From contig JACJZG010000011.1 in assembly GCA_020635715.1 (NCBI GenBank), positions 62,001-126,000 of the forward strand: a stretch of 64,000 nucleotides of DNA, written 5' to 3'. This DNA is from Flavobacteriales bacterium (lineage in GTDB: Bacteria; Bacteroidota; Bacteroidia; Flavobacteriales_F; PHOS-HE28). The first letter of the stretch is position 1. Every line of letters starts with the position of its first letter. Below are positions 26,763-36,206 of this stretch, in pieces. Under the pieces are notes generated by a model. The model was not told where the DNA came from and did no database searches. It saw only the letters and a program-made list of their open reading frames with translations. Both the position numbers and the translations under genes were made by a program.

Positions 26763-27998
26763 TTATGGATAGAGCAGATACTTCGCGCGGGTGGAAGAGA
26801 AATGGTCAAGGCCTTCCTTCCACGTGGCGCGAATGGCCTCTTCGCTCATCCCGGCCTCCACCTGCTCGCGCAGCTTCGGACCGCCAGCCAACTTATCGAA
26901 GAAGGGCGTGAAGAACTTCACCCCTTCCTTCGCCGTGGCGCGCATACCGATGAGCCACTGCAGGTTGATCCGGTGATCCAGACGGGCCTGGATGGCTCCG
27001 TACTCCGCAAGGTCGAGCCCGCTGCACGGCTGGTCCTTGTATGGTGGGTCCTTCGCCCCTGGCATGGAGCGCGGTGTGAACCGGTAGCGGCCGAGCGTCG
27101 ACCCCGGATAGCCGATGCACTGGAAGGGCTTGTCCGTCCCGCGACCAACGCTCACGATCGTGCCTTCGAACAGGCCAAGGGACGGGTAGAGATACACTGA
27201 AGAGGCGTTCGGCAGGTTCGGCGAGGGCTTCACCGGCAGTTCATACAAGGTCGCATGATCATATCCGGCGCATGGTATCACCGCAAGGTCGCATTGGACA
27301 CCATTCGCCAGCCAGCCTTCACCATTGATCATCCTGGCGAACTCACCGATGGTCATTCCATGGACCAATGGAACGGGATGCATTCCAACGAACGAGCGAT
27401 GGGCGGGGTCCAGAACGGGACCATCCACATAGAAGCCGTTGGGGTTCGGACGGTCCAATACGACAACGGGTAAACCGTTCTCCGCTGCAGCCTCCATCAC
27501 ATAGTGCAAGGTGCCGATGTAGGTATAGAAGCGCACACCGACATCCTGGATGTCGAAGAGCAGCAGATCGACATCGGCGAGCTGTGCTTTCGTTGGCTTC
27601 TTGTTCGATCCGTACAAGGATGTCAACGGAAGGCCGGTGCGCGCATCACGTCCATCCTTCACATGTTCACCTGCATCCGCATCCCCTCGGAAACCGTGTT
27701 CCGGCGCGAAGACCTTCACCACATCCACCTTCAACGCCAGCAAGGAATCGACCAGATGAATGGTGCCGATACGTCCGGTCTGGTTCGTTACCACGGCGAC
27801 GCGCTTGCCCGCCAACAGGGGCAGGTAGTCGACGGTGCGCTCGGCACCGACCTGAAGCGCTGTTCGAATGGCCGAGGGTTCATCACCCAACTGCACCGCC
27901 TGTGTACGACCACAGGCTGCGAACACCAGGATGGCCGTAAGAGAGGCGCCTATCTTCGCCGCTGCCCAAGGCCCGCCATCCCTTTGAACGTCGCCCAC
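26763..27998 (-). CDS. DUF1343 protein, NamZ-like exo-beta-N-acetylmuramidase
   Basis: A 411-residue envelope protein. The N-terminus has a lipoprotein-like signal (KIGASLTAILVFAACG). The body has the DUF1343 motifs: VAVVTNQTG near residue 67, VKVFAPEHGFRG, LLLFDIQDVGVRFYTY with likely catalytic acids, VVLDRPNPNG and FEGTIVSVGRGTDKPFQ. The family includes NamZ of Bacillus subtilis, which removes terminal N-acetylmuramic acid in cell-wall recycling (GH171). The only usable start is a GTG at 27998, which overlaps the divergent permease gene's start by 15 bases, so the true start may lie slightly inside. Confidence 0.85.
   Translation of the reverse strand: MGDVQRDGGPWAAAKIGASLTAILVFAACGRTQAVQLGDEPSAIRTALQVGAERTVDYLPLLAGKRVAVVTNQTGRIGTIHLVDSLLALKVDVVKVFAPEHGFRGDADAGEHVKDGRDARTGLPLTSLYGSNKKPTKAQLADVDLLLFDIQDVGVRFYTYIGTLHYVMEAAAENGLPVVVLDRPNPNGFYVDGPVLDPAHRSFVGMHPVPLVHGMTIGEFARMINGEGWLANGVQCDLAVIPCAGYDHATLYELPVKPSPNLPNASSVYLYPSLGLFEGTIVSVGRGTDKPFQCIGYPGSTLGRYRFTPRSMPGAKDPPYKDQPCSGLDLAEYGAIQARLDHRINLQWLIGMRATAKEGVKFFTPFFDKLAGGPKLREQVEAGMSEEAIRATWKEGLDHFSSTRAKYLLYP
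27951..27958 (+). promoter_or_regulatory. Promoter -7 element of the permease gene
   Basis: TATCTTCG, one mismatch from TAnnTTTG, lies 26 bases before the TTG start at 27984 and inside the 5' end of the divergent NamZ-like gene. No well-placed TTG was found. Confidence 0.4.
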
Positions 27999-29519
27999 TT
28001 CATCGCACGCCGCATCCTCGGCGACAGGGACCGGCAGGACCGCTTGTCACGGCCCATCGTATTGATCGCGGTGCTGGGGATCGTCATCGGCATGGCGGTC
28101 ATGATCGTCACGGTGTCCATCAGTACGGGCTTTCAACGGGAGATCCGGTCGAAGGTAACCGGCACCGGCGCCCACCTGCAGATCACCGCCATCGCGCAGA
28201 CCGATCCCAAGGAAACGCAACGGGTGTCCATCCGGCAGGACTTCCTCCCCGCCCTGGACAGCGTACCCGGCATCGCGCACGTCCAGGTCTTCGCCACGCA
28301 TCCGGGCATCATCGAGACCGGCGAGGAGATCCAGGGCGTGGTGGTGAAAGGCGTGGGGGCCGACCAGGACTGGGGATTCCTCCAGCAGCACCTGAAGGCC
28401 GGCACCCTACCAGCGATCGGTGACACCACGCATCCCATCGACCTGCTGTTGTCCACCTACCTCGGCGACCGGCTCCGGATCGGGGTCGGTGACACCATCA
28501 CCGTTTACCTGATCGAGGACAACGACGATATCCGCCCGCGGAAGTTCAGGGTATCCGGGCTGTACGAGACGGGGATCGAGAACCTGGACCACCAGCTTGT
28601 CTTCGTGGACATCGACCACCTGCAGCGTTTCGCGCAATGGGGACTGAAGGCCGAGATCCTCGTTTCCGATACAATGGATCGTGGCCGGGTCAAGGTGGAA
28701 GGGCTCGCCTTCGGGGGGATCGCGTATATGACTTTGAATGGCCCGGGCTGGAGATATCCGGAAAGGGGCCTCATTGGATCCCGTTCAGGACCGGGTAACA
28801 CTCATCGTACACGATGCGAACGGTACGATACCGGACACGGCATGGTGGACCTTGCACCGAGCGATCCAGAACTCAAGAACAAGGATGGACTGGCGGCACA
28901 GACCGTCCTGGTCACGTCGCGCGGGGTGGTAGTGGGGGTAGCCACACGGCCTATAGCGGCGGCTTCGAGGTGATCCTGGACCGCTTTGAGGACCTGGGAC
29001 GGATGGATGACATGATCTACCGCGATCGATCTGGACATCCGCTTGCGATCGATCGAGTGTGAAACAGCGCTTCCCGGAGATCTTCGCCTGGCTGGACCTG
29101 CTGGACACCAATGTGATCGTGGTGATCGTGCTGATGATCATCGTGGCCATCATCAACATGACCTCGGCCCTGCTGATCATCATCCTGGAGCGCACCACCA
29201 TGATCGGTGTGCTGAAGGCCCTGGGCGCGTCCAACGGCGCCATCCGGCGGATCTTCCTGATCGACGCCGCCTACATCCTGGGCACGGGCATCCTGCTGGG
29301 CGATCTGCTTGGCATCGGCCTCTGCCTGCTTCAGCAGCATTTCGGTATCGTCACCCTTCCGGTGGAGAGCTACTACGTGGACAAGGTCCCGGTGGACCTC
29401 GACCTGATGCCGGTCCTCTGGCTGAACCTCGGCACCCTCCTGGTGTGCGTGCTCGCCTTGATCGTCCCGAGCATGTTGGTGGCACGCATCGCGCTGGCCG
29501 GGCCATCCGGTTCGCCTGA
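27984..29519 (+). pseudogene. FtsX-like ABC permease (LolC/LolE type), broken by about seven frame changes
   Basis: The first 240 codons are intact: NVAHFIARRIL, first transmembrane helix IVLIAVLGIVIGMAVMIVTV and a periplasmic MacB-like domain. Then the sense moves between frames near 28715 (a run of six G), 28765, 28870, 28925, 29025, 29050 and 29495. The C-terminus has three helices (TNVIVVIVLMIIVAIINM to LNLGTLLVCVLALIV) and the characteristic ending RAIRFA with stop at 29517-29519. Family members extract lipoproteins from the inner membrane with an ATPase (LolD) not encoded here. The start is TTG. Decay and sequencing error are both possible. Confidence 0.78.
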
Positions 29520-29553
29520 CCTTCGCGGGCGGCCCGCTACCTTCACGGCCGCA

Positions 29554-30909
29554 ATGCAGATCCACGAGAACATCCTCAGCACCATCGGCCGCACCCCGAT
29601 GGTCCGACTGAACAAGATCACCAAGGACATCCCGGCCACCGTCCTGGCCAAGGTGGAGACCTTCAACCCCGGCAACTCGATCAAGGACCGCATGGCCCTG
29701 AAGATGATCGAGGACGCCGAGAAGGCCGGGCTGCTGAAGCCGGGCGGCACCATCATCGAGGGCACCAGCGGCAACACCGGCATGGGGCTGGCCATCGCCG
29801 CCGTGGTGAAGGGCTACAAATGCATCTTCACCACCACCGACAAGCAGAGCAAGGAGAAGGTGGACGCCCTGAAGGCCTTGGGCGCCGAAGTGATCGTGTG
29901 CCCCACGGACGTGGACCCGGAGGACCCCCGCTCCTACTATTCCGTTTCATCCCGCCTGGTGGACGAGACCCCGAACAGCTGGAAGGCCAACCAGTACGAC
30001 AACCCCAGCAACGCGCAGGCCCACTACGAGAGCACGGGCCCGGAACTGTGGGAGCAGACGGATGGAAAGATCACGCACCTGGTGGTGGGCGTGGGTACCG
30101 GTGGCACCATCAGCGGATCGGCCCGCTACCTCAAGGAGAAGAACCCGGACATCCAGGTGCTGGGCATCGACACCTACGGCTCGGTGTTCAAGAAGTACAA
30201 GGAGACCGGCGAGTTCGACAAGAACGAGATCTACCCCTACATCACCGAGGGCATCGGCGAGGACTTCCTGCCGCAGTGCGTGGACTTCAGCCTGATCGAC
30301 CACTTCGAGAAGGTGACCGACCGCGACGCCGCCATCTGGACCCGGAAGATCGCCCGCGAGGAGGGCATCTTCGTGGGCAACAGCGCCGGCGCCGCCATGG
30401 CCGGGCTGGTGCAGATGAAGGACCGCTTCAAGGAGGGCGATGTGGTGGTGGTGATCTTCCACGACCACGGCACCCGCTACCTGGGCAAGATGTTCAACGA
30501 CGACTGGATGCGCGAGCGCGGTTTCCTTGTCGAGGAGAAGCCCACGGCCGGAGACCTGCTGAAAGGCAAGTCGCTGGCGCTGGTGAGCGTGGAGGCCGAG
30601 GAGCCCGTGTACCTGGCCATCGAACGCATGCGCCAGCACAACATCGACCAGCTGCCGGTGTTCGAGGGTGGCAAGCCGGTGGGCACGATCACCGATGCGC
30701 GCCTGTTCGATGCGATCCTGGAGGATGCCGACGTGCGCACCCAAGCCTCCCGCGTGGTGATGGGTCCTGCCCTGCCGGTGCTGAAGATCGACGCGACGCT
30801 CGAGGAAGTGGCGAAGAAGCTGGGCAATGGATCCCCTGCAGTGCTGGTGGAACAGGTGAACGGCTACGGGATCATCACGAAGCAGGATATCATCGGGAAG
30901 TTGAAGTAG
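29554..30909 (+). CDS. Cystathionine beta-synthase-type PLP enzyme with CBS domains
   Basis: A 451-residue cytosolic enzyme. Residues 1-320 are a fold-type II PLP domain: ILSTIGRTPMVRLNK, the PLP lysine in NPGNSIKDRMA, phosphate loop EGTSGNTGMG and GVGTGGTISG. Residues 335-451 are two CBS domains. The fusion is that of cystathionine beta-synthase, which condenses serine or O-acetylserine with homocysteine; a cysteine synthase activity is the alternative. The ATG at 29554 follows a TACCTTC promoter-like string by nine bases. An in-frame opening runs upstream into the permease gene only because that gene is frameshifted; it is not a fusion. Confidence 0.9.
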   Translation: MQIHENILSTIGRTPMVRLNKITKDIPATVLAKVETFNPGNSIKDRMALKMIEDAEKAGLLKPGGTIIEGTSGNTGMGLAIAAVVKGYKCIFTTTDKQSKEKVDALKALGAEVIVCPTDVDPEDPRSYYSVSSRLVDETPNSWKANQYDNPSNAQAHYESTGPELWEQTDGKITHLVVGVGTGGTISGSARYLKEKNPDIQVLGIDTYGSVFKKYKETGEFDKNEIYPYITEGIGEDFLPQCVDFSLIDHFEKVTDRDAAIWTRKIAREEGIFVGNSAGAAMAGLVQMKDRFKEGDVVVVIFHDHGTRYLGKMFNDDWMRERGFLVEEKPTAGDLLKGKSLALVSVEAEEPVYLAIERMRQHNIDQLPVFEGGKPVGTITDARLFDAILEDADVRTQASRVVMGPALPVLKIDATLEEVAKKLGNGSPAVLVEQVNGYGIITKQDIIGKLK

Positions 30910-30976
30910 CCACGGTCCTAGGGGTTCGAGGAACACGAAGTGATCACCGCCTGAACGGGGACGCTACTTTGGATCA

Positions 30977-32284
30977 ATGCCGATAACCCGATGGTCGCTC
31001 TTCCTGACCCTTGTGGTATTGGTCATCTGCAGTTCGAACATCAACTGGGGCAAGGAGCACTGGCGGACGGTCCTGCAGGTCGATGCCCGGGGCTACCATG
31101 CCTATCTCCCCGCACTGATCATTGAAGGCGACCCGAACTTCTCCTCCTTCGATGCGATCGAACGGATCTATACCGATGACCCCGCTGGCGTGTACGATTA
31201 CCGGGCCTCGGTCGATGGGGTGCACATCAACAAGTACTTCCTGGGAACGGCCCTCGTGCAACTCCCCGTGTTCCTGGCAGCACACGGGTTCGCGCTGATC
31301 ACCGATCAACCAGCCGATGGTTGGTCGAAGCCGTACGTGGTGGCCGTGAACCTGTCAGCGATAGCGTCAGTGCTGCTTGGCCTGTGGTGCCTTGCGCGGC
31401 TGCTTGGCTCTTACGGGGTCCGCGATGCCCATATCGCCTTCACCCTGACCTGCTTCACATTCGGCACGAACCTATTCTACTACACGATCGTGGCACCCGG
31501 AATGAGCCATGCGTACAGTTTCGGGCTGTGTAACGCATTCCTTCTCGTAGGTAGACGTCTGGCCCTTGCACCGCGCGGTCCATATCTGCTGATGCTCGGC
31601 GCCCTGCTCGGTCTCATCGTGCTGATCCGGCCCGTGAATGGGTTGATCCTCCTGGCCCTCCCGATCCTGTTCGATAACGCTATGCAGTATAAGAACCTGC
31701 TGTCATTCCTACGGAACAGTCCGGTGTATGCGGTCGGTGCCGGCTTGCTCGCCGCCTTGGTATTGAGCCTGCAGTTCTCGTACTATCGCTGGGCCACGGG
31801 GCATTGGATCGTCTATAGCTATGGCGAGGAGGGCTTCAATTGGTCCGATCCGCACATGCTGGACCTCTTGTGGAGCTACCGGAAAGGCCTTTTCGTCTAC
31901 ACCCCCATGGCCCTGTTGGCGTGCGCAGGGTTGGTGGTGCTTTGGCGACATTTCCGCGGGGTCAGCTGGCTACTGTTCTTCACCGTGCTCACCTATGTGC
32001 TTTCCTCATGGTGGAACTGGTGGTACGGTGGCAGCTTCGGTTCCCGTGTGTTCGTGGAGTACCTGGGGCTCTTCGCCCTTCCCTTCGCGCTTGCCTTGAC
32101 CTACGCACCGATACGGTGGCGCCGCGTGATGGTCGTTTGCTCGATCGCCCTCATCCTGGTCTGCCAGATCCAGACCTATCAGGCCCGCTATTATCGGATC
32201 CATTGGTCGGATATGAACAAGGAACGGTACTGGGATGAGTTCCTTCGTATCGACAGGCTCACTGACCATGAAGCAGATGCTTGA
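30977..32284 (+). CDS. Polytopic membrane protein, GT-C-like, unknown function
   Basis: A 435-residue protein with about ten transmembrane helices. The first external loop carries LQVDARGYHAYLPALI, a D-x-x-GY-x-x-YLPA pattern seen in uncharacterised Bacteroidota membrane proteins that resemble GT-C glycosyltransferases with a catalytic acid in this loop. A WWNWWYGGSFGSRVFVEY block lies in the second half. A TACTTTG string precedes the ATG at 30977 by five bases. The stop overlaps the start of the binding-protein gene by 17 bases, so the two are co-translated. The function is not known. Confidence 0.68.
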   Translation: MPITRWSLFLTLVVLVICSSNINWGKEHWRTVLQVDARGYHAYLPALIIEGDPNFSSFDAIERIYTDDPAGVYDYRASVDGVHINKYFLGTALVQLPVFLAAHGFALITDQPADGWSKPYVVAVNLSAIASVLLGLWCLARLLGSYGVRDAHIAFTLTCFTFGTNLFYYTIVAPGMSHAYSFGLCNAFLLVGRRLALAPRGPYLLMLGALLGLIVLIRPVNGLILLALPILFDNAMQYKNLLSFLRNSPVYAVGAGLLAALVLSLQFSYYRWATGHWIVYSYGEEGFNWSDPHMLDLLWSYRKGLFVYTPMALLACAGLVVLWRHFRGVSWLLFFTVLTYVLSSWWNWWYGGSFGSRVFVEYLGLFALPFALALTYAPIRWRRVMVVCSIALILVCQIQTYQARYYRIHWSDMNKERYWDEFLRIDRLTDHEADA

Positions 32285-33074
32285 CCAGATGCGGCGCCAG
32301 GTGCTGGTACCGGACCGGCCGGGACGCATCATCTCCCTCGTCCCTTCCCAGACCGAACTGCTCCACGACCTCGGCCTGGGCGATCGCGTGGTCGGCATCA
32401 CCAAGTTCTGCGTGCATCCGGTGGAGTGGTTCCGCAGCAAGGCCCGCGTTGGCGGGACGAAGAAGGTGGACATCGACAAGGTGCGCGCTCTGAAGCCCGA
32501 CCTGATCATCGGGAACAAGGAAGAGAACGAGCGGACGGATATCGAGGCCTTGAAAAAGGAGTTCCCCGTCTGGATGAGCGATGTGCGCGACCTGAAGGAC
32601 GCGACCGACATGATCACCCGCATCGGATCGATCACTGGAACGGAGGACGGTGCCACCCGGATGATCAAGCACATCGACCAGGCATTCAATGGACTGAAGC
32701 CGTTATCACCCGCCCTTTCGGCCGCCTACTTCATCTGGCAGGACCCGTTGATGGTGGCTGGCGGCGACACCTTCATCAACGACATGATGCGGCATTGTGG
32801 ACTGGTCAACGTCTTCACGTCACGTCCAGGCCGCTATGTGGAAGTGACAGCCAGGGAACTGGCCGCTGCGGACCCGGACGTGATCCTGCTCTCTTCCGAG
32901 CCCTTCCCGTTCGCTGAGAAACACATCGCTCAGTTCAATATGATCTGCCCGGGCTCGCCGGTGCGGCTCGTGGATGGAACCTACTTCAGCTGGTACGGCA
33001 GTCGTCTCATGCATGCTCCGTCGTACTTCCGGTCGCTGTTGGAGGAGATGATCCCCTCCGGCGGTCACCCCTGA
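32268..33074 (+). CDS. BtuF/TroA-like helical-backbone binding protein without signal peptide
   Basis: A 268-residue protein of the helical-backbone metal-receptor superfamily, which binds cobalamin, haem or siderophore for ABC importers. Opening motif RIISLVPSQTELLHDLGLGD, then KFCVHPVEW and GGTKKVDIDKVRALKPDLII are characteristic. Unlike periplasmic members it starts straight into the domain with no signal peptide or lipobox, so it may stay in the cytoplasm or work as a non-transport protein. I use the ATG at 32268; the upstream in-frame alternative adds 11 non-signal residues inside the previous gene. No importer subunits are adjacent. Confidence 0.8.
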   Translation: MKQMLDQMRRQVLVPDRPGRIISLVPSQTELLHDLGLGDRVVGITKFCVHPVEWFRSKARVGGTKKVDIDKVRALKPDLIIGNKEENERTDIEALKKEFPVWMSDVRDLKDATDMITRIGSITGTEDGATRMIKHIDQAFNGLKPLSPALSAAYFIWQDPLMVAGGDTFINDMMRHCGLVNVFTSRPGRYVEVTARELAAADPDVILLSSEPFPFAEKHIAQFNMICPGSPVRLVDGTYFSWYGSRLMHAPSYFRSLLEEMIPSGGHP

Positions 33075-33147
33075 TCATCGATCCTCAACCACATACTTGA
33101 ACGGTCATAGAGGCGTTCCAACGGCGGCCCATCCTTTGCTGGTCGGC

Positions 33148-33155
33148 TACTTTTG
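33148..33155 (+). promoter_or_regulatory. Promoter -7 element of the patatin-like gene
   Basis: TACTTTTG is a perfect match to TAnnTTTG, 16 bases before the ATG at 33172. Confidence 0.6.
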
Positions 33156-33171
33156 CCGGGCATCAGCACCC

Positions 33172-35447
33172 ATGCGTTCGCTCCTCTCCTTCCTCCTGTG
33201 CATTGGCCTGTCGTGGGCGCATGGGCAGCGCGTGGGGTTGGTGCTGAGCGGCGGTGGCGCCACCGGGTTGACCCATATCGGCGTGATGAAAGCCCTGGAG
33301 GAGAACGGTGTGCCTATCGACTACATCGCGGGCAGCAGCATGGGAGCCTTGGTCGGTGGCCTTTACGCGGCTGGATACTCCCCGGCCCAGATCGACTCGC
33401 TCTTCCACACCGAGCTGTTCCAGATCATGGCCGCCGGGGGGATCGAGCCGCGGTTCCAGTACTATTTCAAGCAGGATGCTCCGGATGCCTCGCTCATCAC
33501 GCTCCGCCTCGACCTGGACACCCTCCTGCAGTACTCGCTACCGACTAACCTGCGAGAGCCGGCCTTGATCGACTTCGAGCAGATGACGAGCCTCGGGCCT
33601 GTCTCCGCAGCCTCGGGTTATGACCTTGACAGCCTGTTCGTCCCCTTCCGCTGTGTGGCTTCGGACATCACGGATCAGCGTTCGGTGGTGTTCCGGGAGG
33701 GCGACCTGGCCCAGGTGATCCGGGCCAGCATGAGCTATCCCTTCTACTTCAAGCCGATCCGGGTGGACGGCCACCTGATGATGGATGGAGGACTTTACAA
33801 CAACTTCCCCAGCGATGTGATGTACAGCGACTTCATGCCGGACCTGATCGTGGGGAGCAACGTGGCCTACAACAGCCCTCCACCGAACGAGGATGACCTG
33901 ATAGGCCAGCTGCGGGCCATGATGCAGGAGCGGACCATGTACGAGATCGAGTGCGAGAACGGGATCATCGTGGAGCCGCGAACGGCCACATCGCTCTTCG
34001 ACTTCACCGACCCGGCCACGGCGATCGCGGATGGATACGCTGCGGCCATGGAACGGATGCCGGAGATCCTGGCCCAGGTGCACCGTCGTGTCGACCCGGC
34101 GGAACTCGACCTCAAGCGCCGCGCGTTCCGCAAGCGGATCCCACCGATGGTCTTCGACCAGGTGCGGATCCATGGCCTCACGAGGTCGCAGACGCGCTTC
34201 GTTGAGCGCAGCCTCGATCGGCGCCGGGGCCTGCTCATCCCGGAGACCCTGAAGCCGGTATACTTCCGGCTGGTGGCCGACCAGAACATCGCCAGCCTCT
34301 ATCCGAAGGCCACCTACGTGCCGGAGAGGGACCGCTTCAACCTCGACCTCTTTGTGAAGCGCGAGAAGAACCTGCAGGTGCGCTTCGGCGGCATGTTCTC
34401 CTCCAGACCGGTGAACACCGGCATGGTGGCCCTGCGTTACCACCTCTTCGGCCGCAGTTCGGCCCATGTGGAGGCCTCTTCCTATTTCGGTAAGTTCTAT
34501 GCGGCTGGCCAGTTGAAGTTCCGCGCCTACCTGAGCACGAAAGCTCCCCTCTACCTCGAGCCCGTGTTCAACCTCCATCGTTGGGACCACTTCCGAAGCT
34601 TCAGCACCTTCTTTGATGAGGTGAAGCCGTCCTACATCGTGATCCGCGAGGTGTACGGAGGCCTGAACGCGGGAATGGGCCTGGATAACAAGGGCGTGCT
34701 CCGCTACGACGTTCGGCTGGGCGAGACCCTGGACCGCTATTATCAAGGCCTCGATTTCACCGCTTTCGACACTACCGATGCCACGTATTTCCGGCATATC
34801 ACCACCGGTTTGACGATCGAGCGGAACTCGCTGAACCGCAAGCAGCACCCGAACGCAGGTGAATCGTTGATGGCCTCCGTACGCTATACAGGTGGTGACG
34901 AGCGCACCGAACTCGGCTCAACGAGCCTGAACAAGCTCCTCTTCAAGTCCCGTCATGACTGGATCATGGCCAAGGTCACCCTGGACAAGTATTTCCTGCC
35001 GCGTGGGATCTTCAAGTTCGGCTTCCTGGCGGAAGGCGTGTACAGCACCATGCCCGCCTTCCAGAATTACACCGCCAGTGTGATACGCTCGCCGGCCTTC
35101 CAACCCACGCCGGAGATCAAGACCTACTTCATCGATCGCTTCCGTTCCCCGAAATACCTCGCTGGCGGGGTGCGTACCATCATCGCCGTGGCGAGGAACA
35201 AGTTCGACCTGAGGCTCGAAGGCCACGTTTTCCAGCCCTACGAACCCTTCCTGCAGGCTGCGGATAATACCGCGAGCACCTCGGCAGCCTTCTCGCAGCG
35301 GTACTACATCGGTTCCGGCTCGCTGATCTACCAGAGCCCACTGGGGCCCGTGTGGTTCAACCTGAGCTATTTCGACGGCCTGCGTGAACCGTGGGCCTGG
35401 AGCCTGAACTTCGGATATATCCTGTTCAACCACAAAGTCTGGAATGA
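33172..35447 (+). CDS. Patatin-like phospholipase with C-terminal outer-membrane barrel
   Basis: About 758 residues. A signal peptide (MRSLLSFLLCIGLSWAHGQ) precedes a patatin domain with oxyanion hole SGGGATG, nucleophile elbow GSSMG and the Asp of MMDGGLYNNFP. A POTRA-like linker (VFDQVRIHGLTRSQTRFVER) and a 16-strand-type barrel follow. The layout is that of PlpD-like type Vd proteins, whose phospholipase is linked to an outer-membrane barrel. The open frame continues to 35577, but the usual barrel ending is in another frame (SLE then TGA at 35445-35447), reached if one A is missing from the run at 35434-35436. The next gene overlaps this stop as ATGA. Confidence 0.88.
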
Positions 35448-35774
35448 TCACGCACGACCTGCTTCGACACCTACGAGGTCAGTGAAGGCGAGTACGAGCA
35501 GCTACCCTGGGGCAAGCGGCCGGATGAGAAGTTGTGGGAAGCCGTGGATGGCCTGCTGCTCGACCTGCATCTGGTGAAGCACGGCTATGCCACCGATGGA
35601 TACGAGAAGTTCCTGGAGAAGGAGTTGAAGCGGCTGTGTGCGGATGAGGCGGTGGCGGACAGGCTGCGAACTCGAGGATTAATGTTGAATGCGGATGTGA
35701 GCGACCACTGGAAGGACCTTCGTTCTGGTATTCGTCCCGCAGTGGAACGCCAATCTCCGCCCAGGTACGAATAC
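35444..35774 (+). pseudogene. Small hypothetical gene, apparently frameshifted
   Basis: The ATG at 35444 overlaps the patatin-gene stop in ATGA. MITHDL is followed, after a frame change near 35460, by CFDTYEVSEGEYEQLPWGK, KLWEAVDGLLLDLHLV and KHGYATDGYEKFLEKELKRL, a coherent charged sequence without signal peptide. The reading frame then runs on past a strong hairpin at 35775 without a stop; stops in another frame at 35680-35700 suggest a second break. The end given is the hairpin edge and is approximate. I know no function. Confidence 0.45.
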
Positions 35775-35809
35775 GACGATGGCCCTCCGTGGAGGGAGGG
35801 GCCATCGTC
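35775..35809. terminator. Terminator-like hairpin between convergent genes
   Basis: GACGATGGCC at 35775-35784 pairs with GGCCATCGTC at 35800-35809, and the inner CTCC and GGAGG strings extend the stem. It separates the small plus-strand gene from the end of the DUF3467 gene. Neither side has a clear T run. Confidence 0.5.
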
Positions 35810-35822
35810 AGGTTCTGTGCGA

Positions 35823-36144
35823 TCAAGCCTGCGCTGTGGGTCCGCCAAAGTTCATCGGCACCTCGGGCATTTCGCTTCTCGCGGATGGTGCCATGCACCT
35901 GCTCGAACTTCTGCACGTTGTCCGCAAGCGCGCGCATCAGGCGCTTCGCGTGTTGCGGTGTGAGCAGGATGCGTGAACGCACCTTGGCCTTGGGCACACC
36001 GGGCATCACGCGCACGAAGTCCACCACGAACTCCGAATTGCTGTGGGTGATGATGGCGAGGTTGCTGTAAATGCCATCGGCCACCTCCTCGCTGATCTCG
36101 ATGTTCAACTGGTTGGGGCGGTTCTGGTCGTTCTGGTCTGCCAT
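35823..36144 (-). CDS. DUF3467 family protein (frameshifted near its end)
   Basis: A small protein of about 105 residues that matches DUF3467: QLNIEISEEVADGIYSNLAI, then HSNSEFVVDFVRVMPGVPKA and LLTPQHAKRLMRALADNV. The expected C-terminus (EVPMNFGGPTAQA, stop at 35823-35825) is present but in a shifted frame; the change falls near 35876. Without it the frame would run to 35479 through the hairpin and a plus-strand gene. DUF3467 genes often follow rpoC in Bacteroidota, as here (62 bases downstream of rpoC, same strand). The function is unestablished; a role in transcription is only suggested by position. Confidence 0.8.
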
Positions 36145-36164
36145 GTTCGGATCTTATTGAACGC

Positions 36165-36192
36165 ACAGGGGCGCGAATGCTCGCGCCCCTGT
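36165..36192 (-). terminator. Hairpin between rpoC and the DUF3467 gene
   Basis: ACAGGGGCGCGA at 36165-36176 pairs perfectly with TCGCGCCCCTGT at 36181-36192 around a four-base loop. It lies just downstream of rpoC. No T run follows, so it may be a partial terminator or a processing site rather than a full stop. Confidence 0.6.
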
Positions 36193-36206
36193 CACGTTGG
36201 TCATTA

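Noticed and set aside
29059..29553. N-terminal permease extension of the CBS-type enzyme (gene fusion)
   Set aside because: The permease's normal C-terminus and stop are present in the adjacent frame, and the enzyme has its own ATG.
35448..35577. C-terminal extension of the patatin-barrel protein
   Set aside because: The added residues are low in barrel character, and the expected SLE ending with an ATGA-overlapping next gene lies one frame over.
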